A stretch of DNA of 64,000 nucleotides from the NCBI GenBank assembly GCA_036500205.1, contig DASYCK010000108.1, positions 1 through 64,000 of the forward strand, given 5' to 3'. The stretch comes from DASYCK01 sp036500205 (GTDB taxonomy: Bacteria; Myxococcota_A; Polyangia; Fen-1088). The notes beneath the pieces are model-generated. The model was not told where the DNA came from and searched no databases. It saw only the letters and a program-made list of their open reading frames with translations. The position numbers were made by a program, and so were the translations under genes. Shown here piece after piece: positions 1 to 8,782 of the stretch (the stretch's first letter is position 1; the number at the start of each line of letters is the position of its first letter).

Positions 1-147
1 GCAGTTCGAAAGAGACCAGAAGGAGCGCCGCGAGGCCCAAACTCTCCGCGCGGCCCAGCGCCGCCGCGACCGCGCTCAGGCCCTCGCCGGTTGGACATCT
101 CTACTTGGCCAGGATGCGGACATTTCTACTTTGCGTTGACATTAACA
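1..147 (+). mobile_element. Right-hand remnant or end of an insertion sequence
   Basis: The window opens inside a mobile element. A basic reading frame (2-139) runs through closely spaced imperfect repeats: GGACATCTCTACTT at 93-106, GGACATTTCTACTT at 118-131, and a weaker GACATTAACA at 138-147, spaced about 20-25 bp. Repeated transposase-binding sites inside the last codons of the transposase gene are typical of DDE/integrase-type elements such as the IS21 and IS481-like groups. I cannot decide the family because the catalytic domain lies outside the window. Confidence 0.5.
2..139 (+). CDS. Transposase C-terminal tail (5' truncated by window edge)
   Basis: The last 45 codons of an open frame are visible, ending at TGA 137-139. 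The peptide is rich in Arg, Lys, Gln and Glu and ends in GWTSLLGQDADISTLR, where the final residues are encoded by the terminal repeats of the element. That arrangement is common for the C-terminus of integrase-type transposases. No catalytic residue can be seen, so identity rests on the repeat context only, and the gene could equally be a decayed copy. Confidence 0.4.
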   Translation, partial: QFERDQKERREAQTLRAAQRRRDRAQALAGWTSLLGQDADISTLR

Positions 148-515
148 GGCTCAAAAGCCGGCTGCGACAAGCCAGCGGAGAGACCCATTGCGTGATCGCC
201 CGTGTCGTCTTTCGCCCGCCGCCATTTTTGATGATTTCTGCCCCGGGACACCACCAATTGGCCTCTTTGCGTCACGGACGCCCGGGTGACTTTTGTGAAC
301 ATCCTTACTGAAGTTCGTTGACCTTTTTGTGGCGAGGTGATACTCCCGAAGAAGTTCCGGTCTGCGACCACCGAACGAGTCCGCGCCACCCCCACCCGCC
401 ATCTCGCTTCCCCCCCCGACGCCGCACGGCAGCCGCTCGATGGAGATCACAATGACAAAGACGATCGCGCTCGCGTTGTTTTGGCCTTCGAACACCGGAG
501 GAGGAGGTTGCTGCC
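148..515. other. Intergenic stretch with a short upstream ORF
   Basis: No convincing full gene lies between the IS end and the DUF1592 gene. A 26-codon frame at 452-532 (starting MTKTIALALF, preceded by GGAG at 442-445) overlaps the start of the next gene at 516 in another frame. It could be a leader peptide or chance. A strong ribosome site, GGAGGAGG near 500-508, belongs to the gene at 516. No clear promoter was recognised. Confidence 0.35.
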
Positions 516-2366
516 ATGCGCACATGGACTAGGAAGGTAGTGATAGCCACCGCGCTTTTCGGGGGCTGTACGGGGACGATCAGCTCCGCGGGCGTCGATA
601 CCGGCTCGGGTGCCAGCACGGGGAACCCCGGCTCGGGCAGCTCGCCGGGCTCTGGCTCGGGGAGTACCACCGGCTCTGGCTCGGGGAGCACCACCGGCAA
701 GGGCTCGGGCGGCACCACCGGCAAGGGCTCGGGCGGCACCACCGCCCTGGGTTCGGGCGGGTCGAGCAGTAGCGCAGGCTCCGGCGGGTCCACCGTAGCT
801 GGAACGGGCGGTACGGCGCCTGTCGATCCAACGGCGTGCGTCCCCGGGATTCCTGCGACGTCGCAGCTGACCCGCCTGACGCACGCGCAGTACGACAACA
901 CCATCCGTGATCTTCTCGGGATCACGAACCAACCTTCGGCCATGCTCGCTCCGGACGGCCCGGGCAGCGTCGATCAGCGGGCCTGGGACGGCTACCAGTC
1001 TGCGGCGTCGACAATCGCGCCCGCCGTGGTGGCGAGTTCAGCGCTCCTCGGGAAGATCCTGACCTGCACCCCGTCTGGAGACGGCAGCGCCTGCGCGCAG
1101 CAGTTCATCCAGAGCTTCGGAAAGCTCGCCTTCCGGCGCCCGCCGACCGCGGACGAGGTCAGTCGGTTCATGGCCCTGTACACGAACCGGGCGTCGATCA
1201 CAGCCACGGGTGCCTTCAACGAGGCCATCCAGGTGATCCTCCAAGCGTTCCTGGTTTCGCCTTCGTTCCTGGCGCGGTCGGAGACCTCGACGACGATGCA
1301 GGGTCAGCGTTATGTCCTGTCGAGCTACGAGGTTGCCGCCCGGCTGTCTTACATGCTCTGGGGGACGATGCCTGACGCCGCACTGTTCTCGGCGGCCGAC
1401 GCCAACAAGCTGACGACGACAGACGGCATCATGACGGAAGCGACGAGGATGCTGGCTGATCCGAAGGCCCGCACGCAGCTGGCCGCGTTCCACACGGCCT
1501 ACGCCCTGATGGGCGACAACACCCGGTGGTCGGCCGCCGCGCACGACTCCACGGTCTATCCCGAGTTCACGGTGGCGATGGTTCCCGAGCTCACCGACGA
1601 GGCGCAGCGCTTCTTCGACTACGTAGCCTTCGATCTGAAGGGATCGTTCCAGGACCTCATCACGAAGCCAGTCGCGTTCGTGAACAAGGATCTGGCGCCC
1701 ATCTACGGTCTCGACGCCTCTAAGTTCGGGACAGACATGACCATGACGACTCTCGATTCTTCGCAGCGGTCGGGCGTGTTCACGCACGCCGGCTTCCTGG
1801 CCTCTTACTCGTCATACAACAGGACGTCTCCCATCCTCCGCGGAGCCTTCCTCGAAAAGCAGGTCCTGTGCCGAACGATCGGCTCGCCTCCCGATGGCGC
1901 GGCCACGACGCCGCTTCCGACAGACGCCAGCCTGGATACGAACCGCAAGCGCGTGGAGCAGCAGACCTCGGGAGATGCCTGCGTAGGGTGTCACCACAGC
2001 ATCGTCAACCCGGCCGGGTTCGCGCTCGAGGCGTACGACGGGGTTGGCGCCTGGCAGACCACCGAGCACGATACGGGGGTTGCCATCGACAGCACGGCAG
2101 ATGTGCTCGTCGGGGCGAAGACGGTGCACGTGAACAGTCCGGTCGACCTGATGACGGCGATCGCCGCTTCACCCGAGGGGCAGTCTTGCTACGCGCAGCG
2201 GATGCTCGTGTATTCGTATGCGCGTGACCTGACCAGCCAGGACGTCTGCACCGTGCAGGGCCTCGCCAGCAAGATGGGCCAGTCGGGCTACACGATCCTC
2301 AACATGGTATCCGATCTCACCCAGACCGATTCCTTCCGCTATCGAGCAACGGAGGCCGCGCCATGA
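516..2366 (+). CDS. DUF1592/DUF1588 cytochrome-like surface lipoprotein
   Basis: A 616-residue protein with a lipoprotein-type signal (residues 1-18, Cys in ALFGGC) and then a Gly/Ser/Thr-rich linker (about 28-95) made of repeated SGSTTG and KGSGGTTG units. The rest follows the known family order: DUF1587 (TRLTHAQYDNTIRDLLG), DUF1595 (KLAFRRPPTADEV), DUF1592 (YEVAARLSYMLWG), DUF1588 with one haem-like CVGCH motif, and a DUF1585-like end. Such proteins occur in Planctomycetes and Myxococcota next to a DUF1552 protein, as here, with a 4-base overlap. They are exported and probably act together at the cell surface; the biochemical role is unknown. The start has a GGAGGAGG ribosome site. Confidence 0.85.
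   Translation: MRTWTRKVVIATALFGGCTGTISSAGVDTGSGASTGNPGSGSSPGSGSGSTTGSGSGSTTGKGSGGTTGKGSGGTTALGSGGSSSSAGSGGSTVAGTGGTAPVDPTACVPGIPATSQLTRLTHAQYDNTIRDLLGITNQPSAMLAPDGPGSVDQRAWDGYQSAASTIAPAVVASSALLGKILTCTPSGDGSACAQQFIQSFGKLAFRRPPTADEVSRFMALYTNRASITATGAFNEAIQVILQAFLVSPSFLARSETSTTMQGQRYVLSSYEVAARLSYMLWGTMPDAALFSAADANKLTTTDGIMTEATRMLADPKARTQLAAFHTAYALMGDNTRWSAAAHDSTVYPEFTVAMVPELTDEAQRFFDYVAFDLKGSFQDLITKPVAFVNKDLAPIYGLDASKFGTDMTMTTLDSSQRSGVFTHAGFLASYSSYNRTSPILRGAFLEKQVLCRTIGSPPDGAATTPLPTDASLDTNRKRVEQQTSGDACVGCHHSIVNPAGFALEAYDGVGAWQTTEHDTGVAIDSTADVLVGAKTVHVNSPVDLMTAIAASPEGQSCYAQRMLVYSYARDLTSQDVCTVQGLASKMGQSGYTILNMVSDLTQTDSFRYRATEAAP
640..790 (+). repeat. Low-complexity Gly/Ser linker repeats in the DUF1592 gene
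   Basis: Short near-identical units encode the linker between the lipid anchor and the folded part. They include two copies each of GGCTCTGGCTCGGGGAG and GGCAAGGGCTCGGGCGGCAC. They are in-frame and likely variable in length between strains. Confidence 0.7.
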
Positions 2367-3877
2367 AACGTAGGCGATTCTTGCAGGGTATCGGTGGCGC
2401 CGCGCTTGCGGTGCCCTTTCTAAGCTCACTGCAACCCCGCTCCGCGCGGGCGGCCGGGGCGAACGGACCTCAGCGACTGGTGATTTTCTACACGCAGAAC
2501 GGGTGTCTCACGAATCGCTGGTTCCCGACCGTCGAAAACGGCGCCCTCACGGCCGACGCCTTCACCGGGGCGAACCAGACCCTGGCGCCGCTGGCCAGCT
2601 TTGCGCCGAAGCTGCTCTTCCCGCGGGGGTTCGCCGAACATCCTCACGGCACGATCAACGGCTACTTCGATCCGCACGACGAGGGCATGGGGTCGAAGCT
2701 GACCTGCGCTCCCATCGATCCTGATACAACGGTGGGGACCCACTGGGCCACCTCCGCGTCGCTCGATCACGTGGCGGCGGGGCTCGTCAACCCGGCCGGC
2801 ACCGGCCCGCTGGTGCTCTCGGTCGGGAGCGCGTTCGCGAACGTGAAGGGAATCCTCTCTTACAGCGCTCCCAACACGCCTTATTCCCCAGAGACGAACC
2901 CCTCCAACGTCTACAAGAAGCTCACCAGTGTGTATGTCAGTGGTACGCCCACGACGGCCGCGGACTATCACATTGCCCAGGGGAACAGCATCCTCGACGT
3001 CGTGAAGGCCGACCTGACCACGTTCAGCAACCTGAACATGAGCGCTGACGACAAGCAGAAGGTCAGCGACTGGAAGGATCTTCTCCGGCAGACGGAGGTC
3101 AAGGTGGTCTCGGCGGCTTGCAACGCCGACAACGCCAGCGCGCTCGGCATCACCGATGCCACTGTGAAGGCCGCCACCGGAAGTCGCGATGTCGCCACGC
3201 AGTTCAAGACGGGCGGCGACATGATGATCGACCTCATCGCGCTGACGATGATGTGCGACACGAACCGGATGATCGTTCTGCAGTGGCCCGGCTTCGTGAC
3301 GTTCACCTGGGATGGGATGTCCTGCACGTCCGATCACCACGGTCTTTCTCACCGGAACGGCTCGGTTGCGGTCGGTGGCACCTGCGCGGCGGACGTGCTG
3401 ACCCAGATCAGTCAGATCGACGGCTGGTACGCGGGACGTTACGCGAAGCTGGTCTCCCTCATCGACAGCATCAAAGAGGGCAGCGGCACGATGCTCGACA
3501 ACTCGGCGGTCATGTGGCTGCCGGAGCTCGCGGACGGTAACGCCCACAACAACAACAACCTGCCGATCGCGATCGCCGGAAGTATGGGTGGCTACCTGAA
3601 ACAGGGCCAGTCGATAAACTGTGACCCGAAGGGGCAGACGCTGGGAACGGGGAACAGCGAGGCGAGCTGCGCCAACGGCGCCACGACCGTCTCGTTCAAT
3701 ACCGGCTCGAACACCGGCAACACATTGCCGCTCAGCAAGCTGTACGTGACGTTGCTCAACGGCCTGGGCCGGAACGTGAGCGGGTGGCAGACGGTCAATA
3801 GCTTTGGCACGATGGACACGGACGACGTGACCAAAGGCATCACCATGCCCGGCGAGGTGGATCTGCTGAAGGCCTGA
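2363..3877 (+). CDS. DUF1552 family Tat-exported protein
   Basis: A 504-residue protein that starts with a twin-arginine signal (MKRRRFLQGIGGAALAVPF, cleavage probably after ARA near residue 30). The body matches the DUF1552 family, which is nearly always paired with DUF1592 proteins. Its ATG overlaps the stop codon of the preceding gene, so the two are translationally coupled and likely work as one exported unit. Tat export suggests folding, perhaps with a cofactor, before secretion. Function is not established; the Tat signal and the partner are the firm observations. A strong hairpin terminator follows 40 bases downstream. Confidence 0.85.
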   Translation: MKRRRFLQGIGGAALAVPFLSSLQPRSARAAGANGPQRLVIFYTQNGCLTNRWFPTVENGALTADAFTGANQTLAPLASFAPKLLFPRGFAEHPHGTINGYFDPHDEGMGSKLTCAPIDPDTTVGTHWATSASLDHVAAGLVNPAGTGPLVLSVGSAFANVKGILSYSAPNTPYSPETNPSNVYKKLTSVYVSGTPTTAADYHIAQGNSILDVVKADLTTFSNLNMSADDKQKVSDWKDLLRQTEVKVVSAACNADNASALGITDATVKAATGSRDVATQFKTGGDMMIDLIALTMMCDTNRMIVLQWPGFVTFTWDGMSCTSDHHGLSHRNGSVAVGGTCAADVLTQISQIDGWYAGRYAKLVSLIDSIKEGSGTMLDNSAVMWLPELADGNAHNNNNLPIAIAGSMGGYLKQGQSINCDPKGQTLGTGNSEASCANGATTVSFNTGSNTGNTLPLSKLYVTLLNGLGRNVSGWQTVNSFGTMDTDDVTKGITMPGEVDLLKA

Positions 3878-3916
3878 AGCCGTGTGATGTGCGCGCTGTG
3901 TAGGGCGCCTGAAGGA

Positions 3917-3951
3917 AACGACGAGACCCCCGCAAGGGGGGCCGTCGTTTT
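3917..3951 (+). terminator. Rho-independent terminator after DUF1552
   Basis: Outer arms AACGACG (3917-3923) and CGTCGTT (3943-3949) enclose an inner ACCCCC/GGGGG stem with a short GCAA loop, and the hairpin is followed by a T-rich run. It closes the DUF1592-DUF1552 operon. Confidence 0.8.
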
Positions 3952-3965
3952 CGTCCCCCGGGAGA

Positions 3966-3974
3966 TGTTAGGAT
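3966..3974 (+). promoter_or_regulatory. Extended -10 promoter candidate
   Basis: TG-T-TAGGAT at 3966-3974 resembles an extended -10 element, placed just after the terminator and about 28 bases before the ATG at 4002. No good -35 hexamer is visible. Confidence 0.35.
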
Positions 3975-4001
3975 GCTCCGCAGGCAGCTGTGGGTGAAGC
4001 G

Positions 4002-4421
4002 ATGAGCCACGTCGTTCCCGGTCGGTCTTCGCACCACTGGGGCGCCGGCGCGATTCTGGGGATCTATGCCCTCGCCGCCGTGGTCGGATACTTCGTGGGC
4101 GCGCGCAGCGTTTTGCCGTTCGGTCCTTGGAGCGACCGCGCCGCCTCCACATCGCTCGCTCGAATCGGCTTTGCGTTGCGGGAGCAGAACGTGAAGGCAA
4201 GCCCGGAAGCCTGGGAAGCGCTGCGGGCCGATGCGGACACCGTCCGCGCCACCTGGAATCCGCAACAGCGCGACGTGTTCGACCTGGTGGTGGCGGTTCG
4301 AGGTCTGGAGCGGGGGGGAGAACCCGATTGGAGCAGGGCGGAGCAAGTGTGTCGTGCGCTGAAATGGCCGCGCTGCGACCGCGTGGCCCTGGAAGAGCTG
4401 CGCAGGAGAAGCCGGCCTTGA
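4002..4421 (+). CDS. Small membrane-anchored hypothetical protein
   Basis: About 139 residues with one hydrophobic segment near the N-terminus (GAGAILGIYALAAVVGYF), then a soluble helical tail of roughly 100 residues. I do not recognise a family. The ATG at 4002 was preferred to the in-frame GTG at 3990 because GTGAAG precedes it. The next gene starts inside its stop codon, so the two probably form one transcription unit after a promoter at about 3966. A single-pass inner-membrane protein facing the periplasm or cytoplasm is the most that can be inferred. Confidence 0.6.
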   Translation: MSHVVPGRSSHHWGAGAILGIYALAAVVGYFVGARSVLPFGPWSDRAASTSLARIGFALREQNVKASPEAWEALRADADTVRATWNPQQRDVFDLVVAVRGLERGGEPDWSRAEQVCRALKWPRCDRVALEELRRRSRP

Positions 4422-4906
4422 GGGAGCCTGGCGAGCGCGCGCCGCGCGGGCTGGTGACGTTGTTCGTGGGCCCGCTCGTCGTCGCGGTCTTGGCGGGCGC
4501 GGTGGGTCAGGTGCGCGCGAGGAAGGCGCGCGGTTCTTTCGCGCACATGACCGCATCGCTCCCGGCCGCCGAGCGAAAGGATCTCGAGTCTGCGCCCGCG
4601 CTGGCCCTCGCGAATGCGACGTGGGCCTTCGGCTCCTGGGAAGCCGTGAACAAGATGATGCGGATCGAGCTCGATCGCCTTCCGGAGTCGGACGGGGCAC
4701 GCCGGGCGCGTGTCTTCGTCCGCTTCGGCGTCATCGACAGCAATCCGGACGGGCAGGCGGCGCTCTTCTCACAGGCGTGCCAGGCCGATCCCTACGACTG
4801 CGATCATCTCAAGGAAGCTGCGGAGCGCGAGACCAAGGCGCGCTTCGTCTCGCCAGGAAATTACTTGCCACTGTTCCTCCTCGGCGGTCATCCCCCGATT
4901 CCCTGA
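4418..4906 (+). CDS. Membrane-anchored hypothetical protein
   Basis: Predicted start is the TTG at 4418 that overlaps the TGA of the previous gene, giving 162 residues. A hydrophobic segment (GLVTLFVGPLVVAVLAGAVG) near residues 9-29 is followed by an alpha-helical region with paired Cys (CQADPYDCDHL). It resembles its upstream neighbour in layout, one membrane segment then a helical domain, so they may be partners. No family recognised. The TTG start is inferred from coupling; no other in-frame start upstream avoids a long overlap. Confidence 0.55.
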   Translation: MREPGERAPRGLVTLFVGPLVVAVLAGAVGQVRARKARGSFAHMTASLPAAERKDLESAPALALANATWAFGSWEAVNKMMRIELDRLPESDGARRARVFVRFGVIDSNPDGQAALFSQACQADPYDCDHLKEAAERETKARFVSPGNYLPLFLLGGHPPIP

Positions 4907-4979
4907 CCCGCCTCCAATACAAACGTAGCGCCGCCCAACCCGTGCCCGGGCGATCCAGGGGGTCACCCGGCCGGTCGAA

Positions 4980-5879
4980 CTAGGGGGGTGAACGGCGGCC
5001 GCTCAGCTCGGTGCTTCCGGGATTGTTGGAATTGTCGCCCCCGCGCGCGGCTTTGAAGGGATCCCGGCCGGCCAGCCAGGCGGCCGGCGTGCCTTCTGGG
5101 TCATCGAGCAGGATGCGCATCGCCGCCGTGAGCTCGAGCGGCAACACCTCGAGCCCGTGGACCTCATCGAGCGCGAGTTGCATGCCCGCGGCCACCGCGT
5201 GGAAGGCGCGTATGGGCTCCACGAAGCACGGGATGGGCCTTTTGCCGGCGAGGAACGCCGCGCGGGCCGTGGGGTCGTCCAGAACCTCCGCGCAGGCGTC
5301 GGCGTCGAGCGAGTTGGTTCCTCGGCACGGAAGCGGCCGCACCTCGTAGATCGAGCAGCGCGCGTCCTCCCGGTCGAGGAAGGGACAGGGATGCGCGGGA
5401 GAGAGGCGCTCGGTTGAGCTCAGCCCTCGGGTCTCGTCATCGGCGTCGCGGATGTGCTGGGTGATCGCGGCGAGGGCGGTCGCCGAGCGCGTGGCGCGCA
5501 GGTGGTCGTGGATCGCGAAGACCTCCGGGGCCGACACGCCGACCGCCTGGTGACAGCAGTGCGCGCAGCCGGAACGACAGGCGGGGGCCTGGTCGGGCGA
5601 CCGGCTCAGCAGACCTTCGACGATCGTGGAGGTTCCGGCCATCGCCTTGCGCCCGAGCGCGACCGCGTTTTCCAGCGTGTGGCCAGCGGCCAGCAGCGCG
5701 TGCGCCGTGCTGGCGGCGCCGAGCGCCACCTCGTCCTGCCACGCGTCGTTGAACATCGGCGCGGACAGCGTCAGCCGATGTCCGCCGCGCGGATCTCCGT
5801 GAATGACCAGGTGCGCCCTGCCCTGTTCGTCGCGGCGAGCGCCCGCTGGGGCTCCTGGCTTTTTCTTCTTCGCGCTCAC
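4980..5879 (-). CDS. YkgJ-family cysteine-cluster protein
   Basis: 299 residues from a GTG at 5879 preceded by a G-rich ribosome site. The central part carries the YkgJ-type (CxxCxxCC) cluster, seen as CRSGCAHCCHQ, and later HPCPFLD, ARCSIYEVRPLPCRG, which together are the expected metal ligands (zinc or Fe-S) of the family. The first 20 residues are Lys/Pro-rich and probably disordered. Members are cytoplasmic and of unknown function. It lies 71 bases downstream of the formamidase-like gene on the same strand, so it may be co-transcribed with it, but a link to purine metabolism is not shown. Confidence 0.75.
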   Translation of the reverse strand: MSAKKKKPGAPAGARRDEQGRAHLVIHGDPRGGHRLTLSAPMFNDAWQDEVALGAASTAHALLAAGHTLENAVALGRKAMAGTSTIVEGLLSRSPDQAPACRSGCAHCCHQAVGVSAPEVFAIHDHLRATRSATALAAITQHIRDADDETRGLSSTERLSPAHPCPFLDREDARCSIYEVRPLPCRGTNSLDADACAEVLDDPTARAAFLAGKRPIPCFVEPIRAFHAVAAGMQLALDEVHGLEVLPLELTAAMRILLDDPEGTPAAWLAGRDPFKAARGGDNSNNPGSTELSGRRSPP

Positions 5880-5950
5880 GTGCCCCCCGCCGTCTCGCCG
5901 GGCGATTGACGGCTTGGACAGCTTACCTCCGTACCTGGACCGCGTCGCGA

Positions 5951-7015
5951 TCAGGCGCGCATCGCGCGCGGTCGGGCCAGGCTCGGGGGGGCCTCGGCCA
6001 CGGCGGCAGCCTCGCCGGGGGGCGTCGCGACGTAGGCGCGCGACGGCGGGTCGAAGCCGCAGGAGGTCCCGTCGACGTGAACGATCTCGTCCTCCCAGGG
6101 CAGGCGGTAGCGGCCCGCCACCAGATCGCGCATGTACGTGTAGGGACAGTCGCCCGCTCCCCCCTTGACCGCCACGTAGCCGCGGTGGGCGAGCTGGTAG
6201 ATGTTGTTCTCGACGCCCCACTGTCGCCTCGCCTCGCGCACCAGGTCGGGCCTGACCTCGGCGGTGATGATCTCGTCGGGGCGGCCGCCACCCGTCGCCA
6301 GCGGCGTGCCGTCGAAGTCGACGATCATCCCCTCGCCCATCGAGTCGAACGTGCCGTCCGAGCCGCACAGGCAGACGGACGCCGTCACGGCCAGGTTGCA
6401 GAATGCGTTCGACTCGTTCGTGATGCGCCAGGCGTGGCGGATGGGGGCCGTGTAACCGGCCGTGCGCAAGACGATCTCGGCCCCCTTGTATGCGCACTCG
6501 CGCGCCATCTCGGGGAACATCCCGTCGTGGCAGATGATGAGCGCCAGCTTGCTGCCGCGCGGCCCCTCGCAGACGGGGATCCCCACGTCGCCCGGCTCCC
6601 ACGGCTCGACGGGCACCCAGGGATGAAGCTTGCGATAGTAGAGCCGCAGGCTCCCCTCGTCGTCGAAGATCAGCCCGGTGTTGTACGGGTTGCCGTGCGG
6701 GTTCGCTTCCATGATCGAGAAGCAGCCCCAGATCCGGTTGTCACGGCAGGCGCCGCGGAGGGCCGCCACCTCGGGGCCGTCCATGTCGCACATCAGCTCG
6801 GGCGCCGTGCTCATCGACAGGCCGTGCAGCGAATACTCGGGGAACACGACCAGGTCCATGCTGGGGAGGTTCCGCCGCGCCTTCGCCACCATGGCGACGA
6901 TGCGCGCCGTCTGGGCCGCCAGCTCGGCCGGGGTCGTCACGGTGGGGAGCTGGAGCTGCACCATCCCCAGCACCACGCCGTTCGGCGAACGGTTCAAACC
7001 TCCGAGGCCACTCAT
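5951..7015 (-). CDS. amiF: Formamidase-type nitrilase-superfamily amidase
   Basis: 354 residues from ATG 7015, with GGAG about ten bases upstream. The nitrilase fold triad is clear: Glu60 in VVFPEYS, Lys129 in YYRKLHPW and Cys162 in IICHDGMFPE. The surrounding sequence (WVPVEPWEPGD, GVENNIYQLAHRGYVA, PWEDEI) matches the AmiF formamidase group rather than general nitrilases. Formamidase converts formamide to formate and ammonia. Here it is divergent from the BMP importer and beside xanthine dehydrogenase, so its true substrate may be a short amide from purine breakdown. The family call is firm; the substrate is inferred. Confidence 0.85.
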   Translation of the reverse strand: MSGLGGLNRSPNGVVLGMVQLQLPTVTTPAELAAQTARIVAMVAKARRNLPSMDLVVFPEYSLHGLSMSTAPELMCDMDGPEVAALRGACRDNRIWGCFSIMEANPHGNPYNTGLIFDDEGSLRLYYRKLHPWVPVEPWEPGDVGIPVCEGPRGSKLALIICHDGMFPEMARECAYKGAEIVLRTAGYTAPIRHAWRITNESNAFCNLAVTASVCLCGSDGTFDSMGEGMIVDFDGTPLATGGGRPDEIITAEVRPDLVREARRQWGVENNIYQLAHRGYVAVKGGAGDCPYTYMRDLVAGRYRLPWEDEIVHVDGTSCGFDPPSRAYVATPPGEAAAVAEAPPSLARPRAMRA

Positions 7016-7198
7016 CGGGAGCTCCTTGTCTCGAGGGACGATCGTGCCATCACAGGGTCCGTTGGTTTTGCCCGACTGATGCGGCCGCCAGGTTTCCGCT
7101 CCGTGCGCTTTTTGTAACTTCACGGTCCCTCCGACGTTTCAACCGTACCGAAATGTCGTCGAAACCTCGTGTTCTTCTGCGACCGGTAATCTGCGTTC
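7016..7198. promoter_or_regulatory. Divergent control region of amidase and importer operons
   Basis: These 183 bases separate the leftward amidase from the rightward ABC importer and must hold promoters for both. I could not fix a -35/-10 pair or a clean operator by eye. No regulator gene is adjacent. Confidence 0.4.
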
Positions 7199-8782
7199 GT
7201 GGTGTCCCCTCCGCGGCTCGAGCTGGTGAACGTCAGCAAGACGTATCCAGGGGTCAAGGCGAACGATCGGGTCAGCCTGCAGGTGATGCCGGGCGAGATC
7301 CACGCCATCCTGGGCGAGAACGGGGCCGGCAAATCGACGTTGATGAAGATCATCTACGGCGCCGTGCGGCCCGACGAGGGCGAAGTGCGCTGGAACGGCG
7401 AGCCGCTGCGCATCACCAGCCCGCGCCACGCGCGCGCGCTCGGGATCGCCATGGTGTTCCAGCACTTCGCGCTGTTCGACGCGCTGACGGTCGCGGAGAA
7501 TGTCTGGCTGGGCCTCGACGCTTCCTTCTCGCGCCCAGCCCTGCTGGCCCGCATCGCCGAGATCGCGCGCGCCCACGCGCTCGACGAGGCGCCCGATCGC
7601 CTGGCGGAGCGGCGGGTCGGCGATCTGTCCGTCGGGGAACGGCAGCGGGTGGAGATCCTGCGGGCGTTGCTCACCGAGCCTCGGCTGCTGATCCTCGACG
7701 AACCGACCTCGGTGCTGACGCCGCAGGCGGCCGAATCGCTGTTCACGACCTTGCGCCGTCTGGCCGCCGACGGCTGTTCGATCCTTTACATCAGCCACAA
7801 GCTCCACGAGGTGCGGGCGTTGTGCACGCGTTGCACGGTGCTGCGTGGCGGCCGGGTGACGGCGACCGTCGATCCACGGGCGGAGACGAACCAGACGCTC
7901 TCCGAGCTGATGCTGGGCGCCGCCCCCCCTGCCCTGGCGCCGGCCGCGCCGCCTAGCGGTGATGCGTCCGCCGGCCCGGCGGCGCTGGAGGTGCGGGCGC
8001 TCTCGCTGCCGCAGCCCGAGCGCTTCGGCGTGGCGCTGGCGGGGATCTCGTTCACGGTGCGGGCGGGCGAGATCCTGGGGATCGCCGGCATCTCGGGTAG
8101 CGGCCAGGGGGAGTTGCTCGACGCGATCTCGGGCGAGGAGCCGCGGATCCCCCTCGGAAGCATCACCCTCGGCGGCGTCGACGTCGCGGGGACCGGATCG
8201 CGCGCGCGCCGGGCGCGGGGGCTGTGCACCGTGCCCGAGGAGCGCATCGGGCGCGGCGCCGTCCCCACGCTGTCGCTCTCCGCGAATACCTTGTTGACCC
8301 GGCGCGATCCCATCGCCCGCTCCGGCCTGCTGAGCTGGCGGGTGGCGCGCCGGCTGGCCAGCCGGTTGATCGCGAACTTCGGGGTGCGCACGCCTGGAAC
8401 GGAAACCCGGGCGGGCAGCCTCTCGGGGGGCAACCTGCAGAAGTTCATCGTGGGGCGCGAGATCGACGCCCGGCCGCGCGTGCTGGTGGTGGCCCAGCCG
8501 ACCTGGGGGCTCGACGTGGGCGCGGCGGCGCAGATCCGCGGCGCGCTGCGGACCCTGGCGGAAGAAGGCGTGGCCGTGCTGGTGATCAGCGAGGACCTGG
8601 AGGAGCTGTTCGAGCTGTGCGCCGAGCTGGTGGTGATGGCGCGCGGGAGGCTCTCCCGGCGCCTGGCCGTTCGCGACGCCACCGTGGCCCAGATCGGCGC
8701 GTGGATGAGCGGGCACTTCGGCGACGGCGCGCCCGCGGCCTCCGACGCTCCCCGCCCGGCAAGTGAGGAAGCGCATGCCTGA
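7199..8782 (+). CDS. ABC importer ATPase, nucleoside/BMP type (two NBDs)
   Basis: 527 residues with two fused nucleotide-binding domains. The first is complete: Walker A GENGAGKST, signature LSVGERQRVE, Walker B LLILDEPTS. The second has a degenerate P-loop (GISGSGQGE), signature LSGGNLQKF and VVAQPTWGLDVG in place of a normal Walker B, which is the family pattern of YufO/NupO-type ATPases. It energises uptake through the two permeases downstream. Start may be GTG 7199 or GTG 7202. The setting next to xanthine dehydrogenase suggests purine, nucleoside or ureide import. Confidence 0.9.
   Translation: MVSPPRLELVNVSKTYPGVKANDRVSLQVMPGEIHAILGENGAGKSTLMKIIYGAVRPDEGEVRWNGEPLRITSPRHARALGIAMVFQHFALFDALTVAENVWLGLDASFSRPALLARIAEIARAHALDEAPDRLAERRVGDLSVGERQRVEILRALLTEPRLLILDEPTSVLTPQAAESLFTTLRRLAADGCSILYISHKLHEVRALCTRCTVLRGGRVTATVDPRAETNQTLSELMLGAAPPALAPAAPPSGDASAGPAALEVRALSLPQPERFGVALAGISFTVRAGEILGIAGISGSGQGELLDAISGEEPRIPLGSITLGGVDVAGTGSRARRARGLCTVPEERIGRGAVPTLSLSANTLLTRRDPIARSGLLSWRVARRLASRLIANFGVRTPGTETRAGSLSGGNLQKFIVGREIDARPRVLVVAQPTWGLDVGAAAQIRGALRTLAEEGVAVLVISEDLEELFELCAELVVMARGRLSRRLAVRDATVAQIGAWMSGHFGDGAPAASDAPRPASEEAHA

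Noticed and set aside
5906..7117. 403-codon plus-strand frame over the amidase gene
   Set aside because: Opposite strand of amiF, which has a full catalytic triad; the plus-strand product has no family features.
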